From contig NZ_CP031125.1 of NCBI RefSeq assembly GCF_007833635.1, forward strand, positions 930,001 through 994,000: 64,000 nt of DNA, read 5' to 3'. The notes beneath the pieces are model-generated. The model saw nothing but the letters and a program-made list of their open reading frames with translations. It searched no databases and was not told the origin of the DNA. The first letter of the stretch is position 1; each line of letters starts with the position of its first letter. The translations under genes and the position numbers were made by a program. The stretch is from Candidatus Pelagibacter sp. FZCC0015. GTDB lineage: Bacteria; Pseudomonadota; Alphaproteobacteria; Pelagibacterales; Pelagibacteraceae. Below are positions 28,239 to 36,575 of this stretch, piece after piece.

Positions 28239-29381
28239 ATGAAAAAAAAATTATATACTGCAATTGGACTAATGAGCGGAACTTCTATGGATGGTATTGA
28301 TTTATCTATAATTAGTTCAGATGGATGCGATGAATTTTCAAATATTTTAGATGATTATTATGAGTATGATAAAAATCTTCAGGATAAGTTAGTTCGATTA
28401 AGAGATTTAGTTTTAACAAAGAAAGATCTTTTACAAAATTTAGAAAAATTAGGAGAATTAGAGCGTAATTTAACTCTTTTTCATGCCGATGCAGTTAATC
28501 AATCATTAAAAAAATATAGAGACCCTATTGATTTGATAGGTTTTCATGGCCAAACAATTTTTCATAACCCAAATGAGAAAATTACCAATCAATTAGGAGA
28601 TGGAAAATTGTTATCTCAAATGATCAAAAAAAAAGTCATATATGATTTTAGACAAGCGGATATTCAAAATAATGGCCAAGGTGCACCTTTAACACCAATT
28701 TTTCATCATATTTTATCAAAAAAATTTAATCAAAATTTTAATATTAATTTTCCAATAGGTTTCTTGAATATTGGTGGTATCGCAAATGTTACAAAAGTTA
28801 TTAATGACTCTAATAATTTTCAAAATAACCTTTCTGCTTTTGATATAGGCCCTGGTAATTGTTTAATTGATGAATGGATAAGAAATAATTCTAATAAAAA
28901 ATTTGATAAAAATGGTGAACTAGCTAATGCAGGTAAGGTTGATCAATTAATTCTAAATCAGGCAATAGATAATTTTAAAATAAATTCTTACTCCCAGTCA
29001 TTGGATATTAAAGATTTTGATGTGTCATTTGCAAGAGGGTTATCTTTAGAAGATGGTTGTGCTACTATAACAGATTTTACAGCATATTTGATTGCAGAAG
29101 GATTAAAATATATTAGCCAAAAAAACAGTATTAAATTTTTACTCTGCGGTGGTGGAAGAAAAAATAGTAATTTAATTAATCGTATAAAAAATTACATATC
29201 AAATGAAAATAATATTACTTTGGAAATTATAGACAATTATAATTTAAATGGTGATTACATTGAATCACAGGCATTCGGATTTTTGGCTATAAGATCTTTT
29301 TTAAATTTACCAATTTCTTTTAGCACAACAACTGGATGTAAAGAATTTACAGTAGGTGGAAAATTGGTAGAAAATTTTTAA
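28239..29381 (+). CDS. anmK: Anhydro-N-acetylmuramic acid kinase AnmK
   Basis: AnmK phosphorylates and opens 1,6-anhydro-MurNAc in peptidoglycan recycling. The 380 residues include the N-terminal signature GLMSGTSMDGIDLSI, DLIGFHGQTIFHNP, the RQADIQNNGQGAPLTP segment, GFLNIGGIANVT, FDIGPGNCLID and the C-terminal FLLCGGGRKN. All are hallmarks of the family. The gene is alone on the plus strand, diverging from tyrS and overlapping the convergent hydrolase gene by 4 bases. No other recycling genes are visible in the window. Confidence 0.95.
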   Translation: MKKKLYTAIGLMSGTSMDGIDLSIISSDGCDEFSNILDDYYEYDKNLQDKLVRLRDLVLTKKDLLQNLEKLGELERNLTLFHADAVNQSLKKYRDPIDLIGFHGQTIFHNPNEKITNQLGDGKLLSQMIKKKVIYDFRQADIQNNGQGAPLTPIFHHILSKKFNQNFNINFPIGFLNIGGIANVTKVINDSNNFQNNLSAFDIGPGNCLIDEWIRNNSNKKFDKNGELANAGKVDQLILNQAIDNFKINSYSQSLDIKDFDVSFARGLSLEDGCATITDFTAYLIAEGLKYISQKNSIKFLLCGGGRKNSNLINRIKNYISNENNITLEIIDNYNLNGDYIESQAFGFLAIRSFLNLPISFSTTTGCKEFTVGGKLVENF

Positions 29382-30034
29382 TAAAGTGCTGTTTCTTTTT
29401 TTATATACTTATCAAGATGCTTAACTAAAGCATCACTTGTTTTTGAAAAGAAATGATTAGCCTCTGATATTGCATTAAATTCTACTTTAATTCCTTTTTG
29501 AGCACTTAATCTTTTATCTAATTCTGTAATGTATTCTACTGGTACCAATTCATCTTTTTTACCATAAACAACCAAGCCTGAAGTTGGACATGGAGATAAA
29601 AAAGAAAAATCATAAACATTTGGTTGAGGTGAAATAGCTATAAATCTGTTTATTTCTGGTCTTCTCATTAATAATTGCATTGCAATCAAAGATCCAAATG
29701 AAAATCCCGAAACCCAACATTGTGAATTGTCAAAATTTTCTCTTTCCAACCAATCTAAAGCTGCTGCTGCATCGGCGAGTTCGCCTTGACCATTATCAAA
29801 TTCTCCATCGCTTTTACCAACACCTCTGAAATTTACTCTGCAAACAGAAAAATCGTTATCCATAAATGCATAAAAAGTGTCTACTACTACTTTATTATTC
29901 ATAGTTCCTCCATATTGGGGATGAGGCTGTAATACTAAAGCAATTGGAGATGTATTTTTTTTACTTTTATAATATTTAGCCTCAAGTCTTCCTGCTGGAC
30001 CAGGTATAAATATTTCTAAAATCTTATTATCCAT
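29378..30034 (-). CDS. Alpha/beta hydrolase (dienelactone-hydrolase/YtfL-like fold)
   Basis: The 218-residue protein is an alpha/beta hydrolase: the LQPHPQYGGTMNNKVV segment, the oxyanion region FRGVGKSDGEFD, a nucleophile elbow of the form GFSFGS (about 110-115) and a late catalytic histidine in ANHFFSK. An acid residue is plausible in YGKKDELVP. Close relatives are often annotated only as alpha/beta hydrolase; the substrate is unknown. It is a single gene, divergent from the iscR-suf operon, and a Fur-box-like sequence lies immediately upstream of its start. Confidence 0.83.
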   Translation of the reverse strand: MDNKILEIFIPGPAGRLEAKYYKSKKNTSPIALVLQPHPQYGGTMNNKVVVDTFYAFMDNDFSVCRVNFRGVGKSDGEFDNGQGELADAAAALDWLERENFDNSQCWVSGFSFGSLIAMQLLMRRPEINRFIAISPQPNVYDFSFLSPCPTSGLVVYGKKDELVPVEYITELDKRLSAQKGIKVEFNAISEANHFFSKTSDALVKHLDKYIKKETALY

Positions 30035-30038
30035 ATGC

Positions 30039-30057
30039 GATATTGATTATTATTCTC
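30039..30057. promoter_or_regulatory. Fur-box-like sequence between hydrolase gene and iscR
   Basis: On the minus strand this 19-base stretch matches 16 of 19 positions of the classical E. coli Fur consensus (GATAATGATAATCATTATC, as I recall it). In such an AT-rich background a chance match is quite possible. It lies 5 bases from the hydrolase ATG and about 65 bases upstream of the iscR promoter. Confidence 0.3.
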
Positions 30058-30116
30058 AAAAAAAATGTACGTTTATCACAAGTCAGCGACAATATGTTAG
30101 TTTTTTTTTATACTCT

Positions 30117-30141
30117 AAACTTGACCATTTTAGTCAAGTAT
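30117..30141. promoter_or_regulatory. IscR type 1-like operator upstream of iscR-suf
   Basis: A dyad CTTGAC-N7-GTCAAG lies inside a 25-base stretch that matches 23 of 25 positions of the E. coli type 1 IscR motif (recalled from the literature). It covers the -35 element of the predicted iscR promoter, so cluster-loaded IscR would block its own transcription and that of suf. Confidence 0.75.
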
Positions 30142-30148
30142 GTATAAA
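30121..30148 (+). promoter_or_regulatory. Predicted iscR-suf promoter
   Basis: TTGACC at 30121-30126 and TATAAA at 30143-30148 are separated by 16 bases, a near-consensus sigma70-type promoter. The predicted start near 30155 leaves a leader of about 17 bases to the ATG at 30172, with AAGGGT as a possible ribosome binding site. Confidence 0.65.
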
Positions 30149-30171
30149 AACCCACAAATTAAGGGTAAAAA

Positions 30172-30597
30172 ATGAAACTTACATCAAAAGGTAGATATGC
30201 TGTAATGGCATTAGTTGATTTAGCTAGGTTTGATAGTATCAATCCAGTATCGCTAAGAGATATATCATTAAGACAAGGTATATCTTTAGATTACCTAGAA
30301 CAGATTTTTTCTAAATTAAAAAAAAATGAAATTGTAAAAAGTATTAGAGGAACTCAGGGAGGATATGTTCTTAATAAAAACCCAAACGATATTAAATTAA
30401 CAAATATTTTCCATGCTGTAGATGAGAAAGTAAAAACTGTTCAATGTAAAAAAGAATCAAAAAGAGGATGCAACGGTAAAGCTACAAAATGTATAACTCA
30501 TAATCTTTGGGATGAATTGGAGACACATATAAACACATTTTTTGAGAACAAAAGTTTAGAAGACCTAATAAAAAATAATAAAGAAACAAGAGTTTAA
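30172..30597 (+). CDS. iscR: Rrf2-family Fe-S sensing repressor, IscR-like
   Basis: IscR senses Fe-S status and represses cluster-assembly genes when it carries a [2Fe-2S] cluster. The 141-residue protein has an N-terminal winged helix ([46 protein letters not shown]) and the cluster-binding region with C92, C100, C107 and H110; C-ITH-NLW matches the C-LTH-ALW of E. coli IscR. Spacing between cysteines is one or two residues longer than in E. coli. It is the first gene of the suf operon, one base before the sufB ATG, and is preceded by a type 1-like operator, consistent with autoregulation. Confidence 0.9.
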   Translation: MKLTSKGRYAVMALVDLARFDSINPVSLRDISLRQGISLDYLEQIFSKLKKNEIVKSIRGTQGGYVLNKNPNDIKLTNIFHAVDEKVKTVQCKKESKRGCNGKATKCITHNLWDELETHINTFFENKSLEDLIKNNKETRV

Positions 30598-30598
30598 A

Positions 30599-32041
30599 AT
30601 GGATAGCAGACAAAAAGAAATAGAAAATTTAAAAGACTATAAATACGGTTTTTCTACCGACATTGAAAATATTCGAGCACCAAAAGGTTTGAGTGAAGAA
30701 GTAATAAAATTTATTTCTAAAATAAAAAAAGAACCTGAATGGATGTTAAATTTTAGATTAAAAGCTTTTGAACGTTTTAAACAATTAAAAGAACCAAATT
30801 GGCAAAAACCAAAATATCCAAAAATTGATTATCAAGACCTTTATTATTATTCAGCACCAAAAAGTATGAAGGATAAGCCAAAAAGTTTAGATGAGCTAGA
30901 TCCTAAACTTTTAGAAACATATAAAAAATTAGGCATACCTCTACAAGAACAAGCAAGATTAAATGGTATAGCAGTGGATGCTGTATTTGACTCTGTTTCT
31001 GTAGCCACAACATTTAAAGAAGAATTAACAAAACAAGGAATTATTTTCTGCTCAATGTCAGAAGCAATTCAAAAACACCCAGAATTAGTAAAAAAATATT
31101 TAGGAACTGTTATTCCAACAACTGATCATTTTTTTGCAACTTTAAATTCTGCAGTTTTTACAGATGGGTCATTTGTATATATTCCTGAGGGCGTTAAATG
31201 CCCAATGGAACTTTCAACTTATTTTAGAATAAATGCATCTGAAACAGGACAATTTGAAAGAACTTTAATTATTGCAGACAAAGGAAGTTATGTCAGTTAT
31301 TTAGAAGGTTGCACAGCTCCAATGAGAGATGAAAATCAATTACATGCTGCAAACGTTGAATTAATTGCACTCGATGATGCAGAAATAAAATATTCAACAG
31401 TTCAAAACTGGTATCCAGGCGATAAAGACGGTAAGGGAGGAATTTATAATTTTGTAACCAAAAGAGGTTTATGTAAAGGTAAAAATTCTAAAATTTCATG
31501 GACACAAGTTGAAACAGGATCAGCAATAACATGGAAGTATCCAAGCTGCATTTTAAAAGGTGATAATTCAGTTGGTGAGTTTTATTCAATAGCAATAACA
31601 AATAATCATCAAAAGGCTGACACCGGAACTAAAATGATCCACCTTGGAAAAAACACAAAAAGCAAAATTATTTCTAAAGGAATTTCGGCTGGACAATCTG
31701 ATATGATGTATAGAGGTCTTGTAGATATCTCATCAAAAGCAGATAATTCAAGGAATTTTACTCAATGTGACTCCTTATTAATGGGAAATAAATGTGGAGC
31801 TCACACAATACCTTATATAAAAAATAAAAACCTTAAATCAAACATAGAGCATGAAGCAACTACATCAAAAATAAGTGATGAACAGCTATATTATTGCAAT
31901 CAAAGAGGATTAAATCAAGAAGAGGCAGTAAGTTTAATTGTTAATGGTTTCTGTAAAGAAGTCTTGCAACAGTTACCAATGGAGTTTGCCGTTGAAGCCC
32001 AAAAATTAGTGGGCATTAGTCTAGAGGGGAGTGTCGGTTAA
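30599..32041 (+). CDS. sufB: Fe-S cluster assembly scaffold protein SufB
   Basis: SufB is the scaffold subunit of the SufBC2D complex on which Fe-S clusters are built. The 480 residues are of standard length, with the N-terminal [10 protein letters not shown], the central [21 protein letters not shown] and the highly conserved C-terminal region ([50 protein letters not shown]) that includes the cysteine and glutamate implicated in cluster building. It follows iscR after one base and is directly followed by sufC. Confidence 0.97.
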   Translation: MDSRQKEIENLKDYKYGFSTDIENIRAPKGLSEEVIKFISKIKKEPEWMLNFRLKAFERFKQLKEPNWQKPKYPKIDYQDLYYYSAPKSMKDKPKSLDELDPKLLETYKKLGIPLQEQARLNGIAVDAVFDSVSVATTFKEELTKQGIIFCSMSEAIQKHPELVKKYLGTVIPTTDHFFATLNSAVFTDGSFVYIPEGVKCPMELSTYFRINASETGQFERTLIIADKGSYVSYLEGCTAPMRDENQLHAANVELIALDDAEIKYSTVQNWYPGDKDGKGGIYNFVTKRGLCKGKNSKISWTQVETGSAITWKYPSCILKGDNSVGEFYSIAITNNHQKADTGTKMIHLGKNTKSKIISKGISAGQSDMMYRGLVDISSKADNSRNFTQCDSLLMGNKCGAHTIPYIKNKNLKSNIEHEATTSKISDEQLYYCNQRGLNQEEAVSLIVNGFCKEVLQQLPMEFAVEAQKLVGISLEGSVG

Positions 32042-32776
32042 ATGTTATCTATAGAAAATTTAAAGGCAAAAATAGATGAAAAAGAAATTTTAAAAGGTTT
32101 AAATTTGAATATTAAACCAGGGGAAGTACATGCAATTATGGGTCCTAATGGGTCAGGAAAAAGTACTTTATCAAACATTTTATCAGGAAAAAAAGGTTAT
32201 GAAGTAAATGGAAATATAAAATTTGAGGGAGAAAATCTTTTAGAGCTAGAAACTGAAGAAAGAGCACATAAAGGAATATTTTTAGCATTTCAATATCCAT
32301 TAGAAATACCTGGGGTTAATACAAATACATTTTTAAAAACTTCAATTAATGCAATCAAAAAGGCTAGAGGAGAAAAAGAATTGGATGCAATTGAATTTTT
32401 AAAATTAATCAAACAAAAATCTTCAGAATTAAAGTTTGATCAAGCAATTTTGAATAGACAATTAAATGTTGGCTTCTCAGGCGGTGAAAAAAAGAAAAAT
32501 GAAATACTCCAAATGTCAATTTTAAATCCTAAATTATCAATTTTAGACGAAACAGATTCAGGTCTTGATATTGATGCGTTAAGAATAGTTTCTGAAGGAG
32601 TAAATTCATTAAGAAACAAAGATAATTCTTTCTTAATAATTACTCACTACCAAAGATTATTAGATTATATCAAACCAGACTTTGTACACGTTTTAAAAAA
32701 TGGACAAATTATTAAATCAGGAAACTTTGAATTAGCTAAAGAACTAGAAAAAGTAGGTTACGAGAATTTTAATTAA
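32042..32776 (+). CDS. sufC: Fe-S assembly ATPase SufC
   Basis: SufC is the ABC-type ATPase that drives conformational change of the SufBCD scaffold. The 244-residue protein has Walker A GPNGSGKST (about 34-42), the signature region NVGFSGGEKKKNEILQ, Walker B LSILDETDSGLDIDAL and the switch histidine in LIITHYQRLL. The Glu-Thr-Asp after the Walker B is usual for SufC. It shares one base with sufD at 32776, so translation is likely coupled. Confidence 0.97.
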   Translation: MLSIENLKAKIDEKEILKGLNLNIKPGEVHAIMGPNGSGKSTLSNILSGKKGYEVNGNIKFEGENLLELETEERAHKGIFLAFQYPLEIPGVNTNTFLKTSINAIKKARGEKELDAIEFLKLIKQKSSELKFDQAILNRQLNVGFSGGEKKKNEILQMSILNPKLSILDETDSGLDIDALRIVSEGVNSLRNKDNSFLIITHYQRLLDYIKPDFVHVLKNGQIIKSGNFELAKELEKVGYENFN

Positions 32777-34014
32777 TGGAAAATCAAATTAAATCAAACT
32801 TTAAAAAAATAATTAGTAAATTGGATTTTACTAATGCTCAAAAAGAAATTAAGGAAAAAAATATCGACAATTTTTTAAAAAAAGGATTTCCAAACAAAAG
32901 ACTTGAGGATTGGAAATTTTCTGACTTAAAGCAGATAATTTCAAATAATTTTGAAGATTTAAATTTTTTAAATGAGAATAATACTGAATTAAAAAAAGGT
33001 GAGATAATTGAGGACTTAGAAGCAAATAAACTAATTTTTGTTAATGGTGTTTTGTCTAACATTGACTTTAAATACGAAAATCTTGAAAAGATTGAAATTG
33101 AAAAAAATGCTGATCTTAATGAAGAGGTAAATCAAAACGCTTTACTAAACTTAAACTCTGCATTTGTTTCAAATTGCATTAAAGTAACTATTAAAGCCGG
33201 ATATCAATTTAAAAAACCATTGGTATTGTATAATTATTTAACAGAGGGGTTAAACTCATCAGGAATAAACACTAGACTGGATTTAGATTTAGAAAATGAT
33301 GTTGCGTTAGATATAGTTAATGTTTCTAACAAATCATCAAATAAAAATTTTCTTAACTTTAGACAAAAAATTAATATTGGTCAAAATTCAATACTAAAAA
33401 ATTACAGTTTAGATATAAACCAAACAGACAGTATTAAATATATGCATAAAGAAATTAATCTTAGTAAAAATAGTCATTTAGAATATTTCATTTTATCAGC
33501 TGGTTCTAAATTCTTAAAACATGATATCAATTGTTCATTAAATAGTGAGTATGGATCAATTTCATTAAATGGAATTATCAATTTGAAGAATGACCAACAT
33601 CACGAGATCAAAACAGTTATTAACCACAATGAAGAGAATTGTAAGAGCTATCAATTAATCAAAAGTGTATTGAGCGATGATTCAAAAGGAGTTTATCAGG
33701 GCAAAATATTTGTTGATCCAAAAGCTCAAAAAACTGACGGTTACCAATTAAGTAGAGCTATTTTACTAAATGAAAATGTAGAGTTTAATGCAAAACCTGA
33801 ATTAGAAATTTATGCAGATGACGTTAAATGTTCTCATGGCTCTACATCAGGAAATATAGATGAAAATTCAATATTTTATTTAATGTCCCGGGGACTTAGT
33901 TATTCAGATTCAAAAAAATTATTAACAAATGGTTTTTTAAATGAAGTTATTGAGAAAATTACAAATGAAAATATTAAAAATTTCGTAAAAAAAATTACAG
34001 GTATAGAAGTATGA
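32776..34014 (+). CDS. sufD: Fe-S assembly scaffold protein SufD
   Basis: SufD is the SufB paralogue that completes the SufBC2D scaffold. The 412 residues show a variable N-terminal helical part (PNKRLEDWKFSDLK, with the usual R-x-E-x-W-K-Y-T/S-like segment) and a C-terminal beta-helix with KIFVDPKAQKTDGYQLSRAILL, the CSHGSTSGNID motif near residue 354 with the conserved histidine, and FYLMSRGLS. It lies between sufC (1-base overlap) and sufS (4-base ATGA overlap). Confidence 0.94.
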   Translation: MENQIKSNFKKIISKLDFTNAQKEIKEKNIDNFLKKGFPNKRLEDWKFSDLKQIISNNFEDLNFLNENNTELKKGEIIEDLEANKLIFVNGVLSNIDFKYENLEKIEIEKNADLNEEVNQNALLNLNSAFVSNCIKVTIKAGYQFKKPLVLYNYLTEGLNSSGINTRLDLDLENDVALDIVNVSNKSSNKNFLNFRQKINIGQNSILKNYSLDINQTDSIKYMHKEINLSKNSHLEYFILSAGSKFLKHDINCSLNSEYGSISLNGIINLKNDQHHEIKTVINHNEENCKSYQLIKSVLSDDSKGVYQGKIFVDPKAQKTDGYQLSRAILLNENVEFNAKPELEIYADDVKCSHGSTSGNIDENSIFYLMSRGLSYSDSKKLLTNGFLNEVIEKITNENIKNFVKKITGIEV

Positions 34015-35228
34015 ACATAGATTTAGTTAAAAAAGAGTTTCCAATTTTCGATGAGAAAATTCAAAATAATGATTTAGTTTACTTAGATAGTGCTAATTCT
34101 TCACAAAAGCCTAAGGTAGTAATTGATAGAATTAATGAATTTTATACGAAACAATTTTCTAATGTTGGAAGAAGTGTTCATTATCTTGCTGTGGCAGCAA
34201 CTAATTTATATGAAAATACTAGAACCTCAGTTCAAAAATACATAAATGCTAAAGATAAAAATGAAATTGTTTTTACCAAAGGTGCTACAGAAGCATTAAA
34301 TCTTGTTGCAAATACTTTAGGACAAAACTATTTACAAGAGGAAGATGAGGTTTTAATCACTGAATTAGAGCATCATTCAAATTATGTTCCATGGCATTTT
34401 TTAAGAAAATCTAAAAATATAAAAATAAATTTTGCTGAAATAAATGAAGAGGGTGAAATTACGTTAGAAGAAATAGAGAAAAAAATTACACCAAAAACTA
34501 AAATTATATCTATTACTCACTTATCAAATGTTACAGGTGCAATTTTACCTGTTAAAGAAATTACTGATCTTGCACATTCTAAAGGAATAATAGTCGTTGT
34601 TGATGGATGCCAAGGAGCGCCACACTTAAAATTAGATATGCAAGATTTAGATTGTGATTTTTATGCAATTTCTTGTCACAAAATGTATGGGCCTACAGGT
34701 TTAGGAGTTCTTTATGGTAAGAAAAAGTGGTTAGAGGAATTGCCTCCATACCAGGGTGGTGGTGGAATGATAAGTGAAGTTAAAAAAGATAGAATTTCCT
34801 ATGGTGATTTACCAAATAAATATGAGGCTGGCACCATGGCTACTGCGCAAGTAATTGCTTTTGATCAATCAATTAAGTTTTTAGAAAGTATTGGAATTGA
34901 AAATGTTATGAAACATGAAGCAGAATTAGTTGAGTATGGGCAAGAATTATTAAAAAAGAATAATTCAGTTAAACTGATTGGTAATCCAAAAATTAAAGGA
35001 GGAGTGTTATCTTTTATTTTAGAAGGAGTACATCCTCATGATATAGCAACAATATTAGATGAGGATGGTGTAGCAATAAGAGCAGGCCATCATTGTTGTC
35101 AAATTTTACATGACAAATTAAATATTCCTGCGAGCGCGAGAGCATCAATTGGAGTTTATAATACAAAAGATGATTTAGATCAGCTAAATGAGTCGATTAA
35201 TAAATGTAAAAAAATATTTAATTTATAA
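34011..35228 (+). CDS. sufS: SUF-type cysteine desulfurase SufS
   Basis: SufS is the PLP-dependent enzyme that mobilises cysteine sulfur as a persulfide for SufBCD. The 405-residue protein has the N-terminal FDEKIQNNDLVYLDSANSSQKP, the PLP-lysine region CDFYAISCHKMYGPTGLG (lysine in SCHK), and the active-site cysteine in RAGHHCC, where C362 aligns with the catalytic cysteine of group II desulfurases. A second cysteine follows directly. It is coupled to sufD and shares its stop base with sufU. Confidence 0.96.
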   Translation: MNIDLVKKEFPIFDEKIQNNDLVYLDSANSSQKPKVVIDRINEFYTKQFSNVGRSVHYLAVAATNLYENTRTSVQKYINAKDKNEIVFTKGATEALNLVANTLGQNYLQEEDEVLITELEHHSNYVPWHFLRKSKNIKINFAEINEEGEITLEEIEKKITPKTKIISITHLSNVTGAILPVKEITDLAHSKGIIVVVDGCQGAPHLKLDMQDLDCDFYAISCHKMYGPTGLGVLYGKKKWLEELPPYQGGGGMISEVKKDRISYGDLPNKYEAGTMATAQVIAFDQSIKFLESIGIENVMKHEAELVEYGQELLKKNNSVKLIGNPKIKGGVLSFILEGVHPHDIATILDEDGVAIRAGHHCCQILHDKLNIPASARASIGVYNTKDDLDQLNESINKCKKIFNL

Positions 35229-35692
35229 TGAATTTAAAAGAATTATATCAAGAAATAATATTGGAGCATGGAAAAAATCCAAGAAATCTTCGTAAGACTG
35301 AAGATTTTAACAAAGATGCTAAAGGAAATAATCCTTTGTGTGGAGACAATGTTCATGTTTATTTAAAATTAAACGGACAAAGAATTGTAGAGGATATTTC
35401 CTTTGAAGGTAGTGGATGTGCAATTTCAATGGCATCAGCTTCTATAATGACAGATTTAATCAAAGGTAAAAACGAACATGAGGCCAAAGAAATAGTAGAA
35501 GACTTCCTAGGCATGATTAAAGAAAATCCAGAATTAGAGTCAGAAAATTTAGATGAAGATGAAAAGACTAAGCTGATGAGTTTATCTGGAGTAAAACAGT
35601 ATCCAATGAGAGTTAAGTGCGCAACACTATCATGGCATACTTTAGTTTCTGCTTTTGATGAAAATAAAGAAGAGGTAAAAACCGAGAATTAA
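35228..35692 (+). CDS. sufU: SufU-type Fe-S assembly/sulfur transfer protein
   Basis: SufU acts as a zinc-dependent sulfur acceptor for SufS, or as an IscU-like scaffold, depending on organism. The 154 residues include the conserved NPLCGDN (C38 with D40), GSGCAIS (C64) and the C-terminal VKCATLSW (C131), the three cysteines and aspartate that bind zinc in SufU. An acidic insert lies between about residues 95 and 115. Genomic position after sufS supports the assignment. No SufE is seen in the operon, so SufU is the likely SufS partner. Confidence 0.92.
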   Translation: MNLKELYQEIILEHGKNPRNLRKTEDFNKDAKGNNPLCGDNVHVYLKLNGQRIVEDISFEGSGCAISMASASIMTDLIKGKNEHEAKEIVEDFLGMIKENPELESENLDEDEKTKLMSLSGVKQYPMRVKCATLSWHTLVSAFDENKEEVKTEN

Positions 35693-35694
35693 AT

Positions 35695-35994
35695 ATGTCT
35701 AAAAAAGAACAGATTATAGAAGAGATAAGAAAAATTTATGATCCAGAGCTACCTGTAAATATATACGAATTGGGATTAATTTATGATATTAAAGTAGAGG
35801 AGGATAAGTTTGCTAAAATTAAAATGACTTTGACTACACCAAATTGTCCAGTAGCAGAAAGTTTACCTAAAGAAGTAAAAGATGGTGCAATGCAAGTTGA
35901 AGGTATAGAGGATGTTGATCTTGAGTTAGTTTGGGATCCACCGTGGAACAAAGATATGATGTCAGAAGCAGCAAAATTGGAATTGAATCTATAA
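35695..35994 (+). CDS. sufT: SufT-like DUF59 (MIP18) Fe-S assembly protein
   Basis: The 99-residue protein is a DUF59/MIP18 domain: IRKIYDPELPVNIYELGLIYDI at the N-terminus, TTPNCPVAESLP with the conserved cysteine and VDLELVWDPPWNKDMMS at the C-terminus. DUF59 proteins in suf operons are called SufT and help Fe-S cluster maturation or transfer. It starts two bases after sufU and its stop overlaps the sufA ATG by one base. Confidence 0.93.
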   Translation: MSKKEQIIEEIRKIYDPELPVNIYELGLIYDIKVEEDKFAKIKMTLTTPNCPVAESLPKEVKDGAMQVEGIEDVDLELVWDPPWNKDMMSEAAKLELNL

Positions 35995-36329
35995 TGAACC
36001 CGATAATTAAATTAAGTGATAACGCAGCATTAAGAATAAAAGAAATAATGGCTAATGCTGAAAAAGATTCTATTGGTGTCAGAGTATCAGTCAAATCAGG
36101 TGGTTGTGCAGGGATGTCTTATGTAATGGAGTATACAAAAGAGTTAAATCCTAATGATGAAATTATTGAAGATAAGGGTGTGAAGGTATTCGTTGATTCA
36201 GCTGCTATTATGTATCTTCTTGGCACTGAAATGGATTATAAAAAAGAAGAATTATCCTCGTCATTTGTATTTAACAATCCAAATGAAACTGAGAGATGTG
36301 GTTGCGGAGAGTCCTTCAAAATATCATAA
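35994..36329 (+). CDS. sufA: A-type Fe-S carrier protein SufA/IscA
   Basis: A-type carriers accept nascent clusters and deliver them to apoproteins. I choose the ATG at 35994, which overlaps the sufT stop (TAATG), giving 111 residues; a longer upstream frame lies inside sufT and is not needed. The conserved cysteines are C38 in SGGCAGM and C102/C104 in the C-terminal RCGCGESF. The family length is about 107-120. It is the last clear member of the iscR-suf operon. Confidence 0.94.
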   Translation: MNPIIKLSDNAALRIKEIMANAEKDSIGVRVSVKSGGCAGMSYVMEYTKELNPNDEIIEDKGVKVFVDSAAIMYLLGTEMDYKKEELSSSFVFNNPNETERCGCGESFKIS

Positions 36330-36360
36330 GTTGTATTATCCCATTCCTTGCATATCTGTA

Positions 36361-36389
36361 TTGCATCATATGCATATCTAGTATATAGA
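36361..36389 (+). promoter_or_regulatory. Candidate promoter placing the start site at the 36396 ATG
   Basis: TTGCAT (36361-36366) and TATAGA (36384-36389) are separated by 17 bases. The predicted transcription start falls at about 36396, the A of the ATG of the small gene, so a leaderless mRNA is possible. AT-rich DNA makes chance hexamers common. Confidence 0.4.
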
Positions 36390-36395
36390 TTCTAT

Positions 36396-36566
36396 ATGAA
36401 CAAATTTGAGTTTAAAAATCTTGTTAAAAACTTAAAAGATTCTTTAAAGGAAAAAACATTCTTTAAAGAACTTCGTAAAGAAGTGGAAACCGGTGCTAAC
36501 GGAACACAAGATTACGTAGTCAAAAAAGGTGTTAACAAAGATACAATTGCTACAACTAGACAGTAA
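36396..36566 (+). CDS. Small basic protein of unknown function (56 aa)
   Basis: The protein is short and charged, with a Lys/Leu/Phe-rich N-terminal helix (FEFKNLVKNLKDSLKEKTF) and a C-terminal part containing GANGTQDYVVKKG. It has no cysteine, membrane helix or known motif, and I do not recognise the family. Starting at ATG 36396 leaves out 16 in-frame residues that could be read from 36348 but that lack charge and look non-coding. It sits between sufA and the convergent glnA, 9 bases from the glnA stop. It could be a tail of the suf transcript or have its own promoter. Confidence 0.6.
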   Translation: MNKFEFKNLVKNLKDSLKEKTFFKELRKEVETGANGTQDYVVKKGVNKDTIATTRQ

Positions 36567-36575
36567 TTAAGTTTA

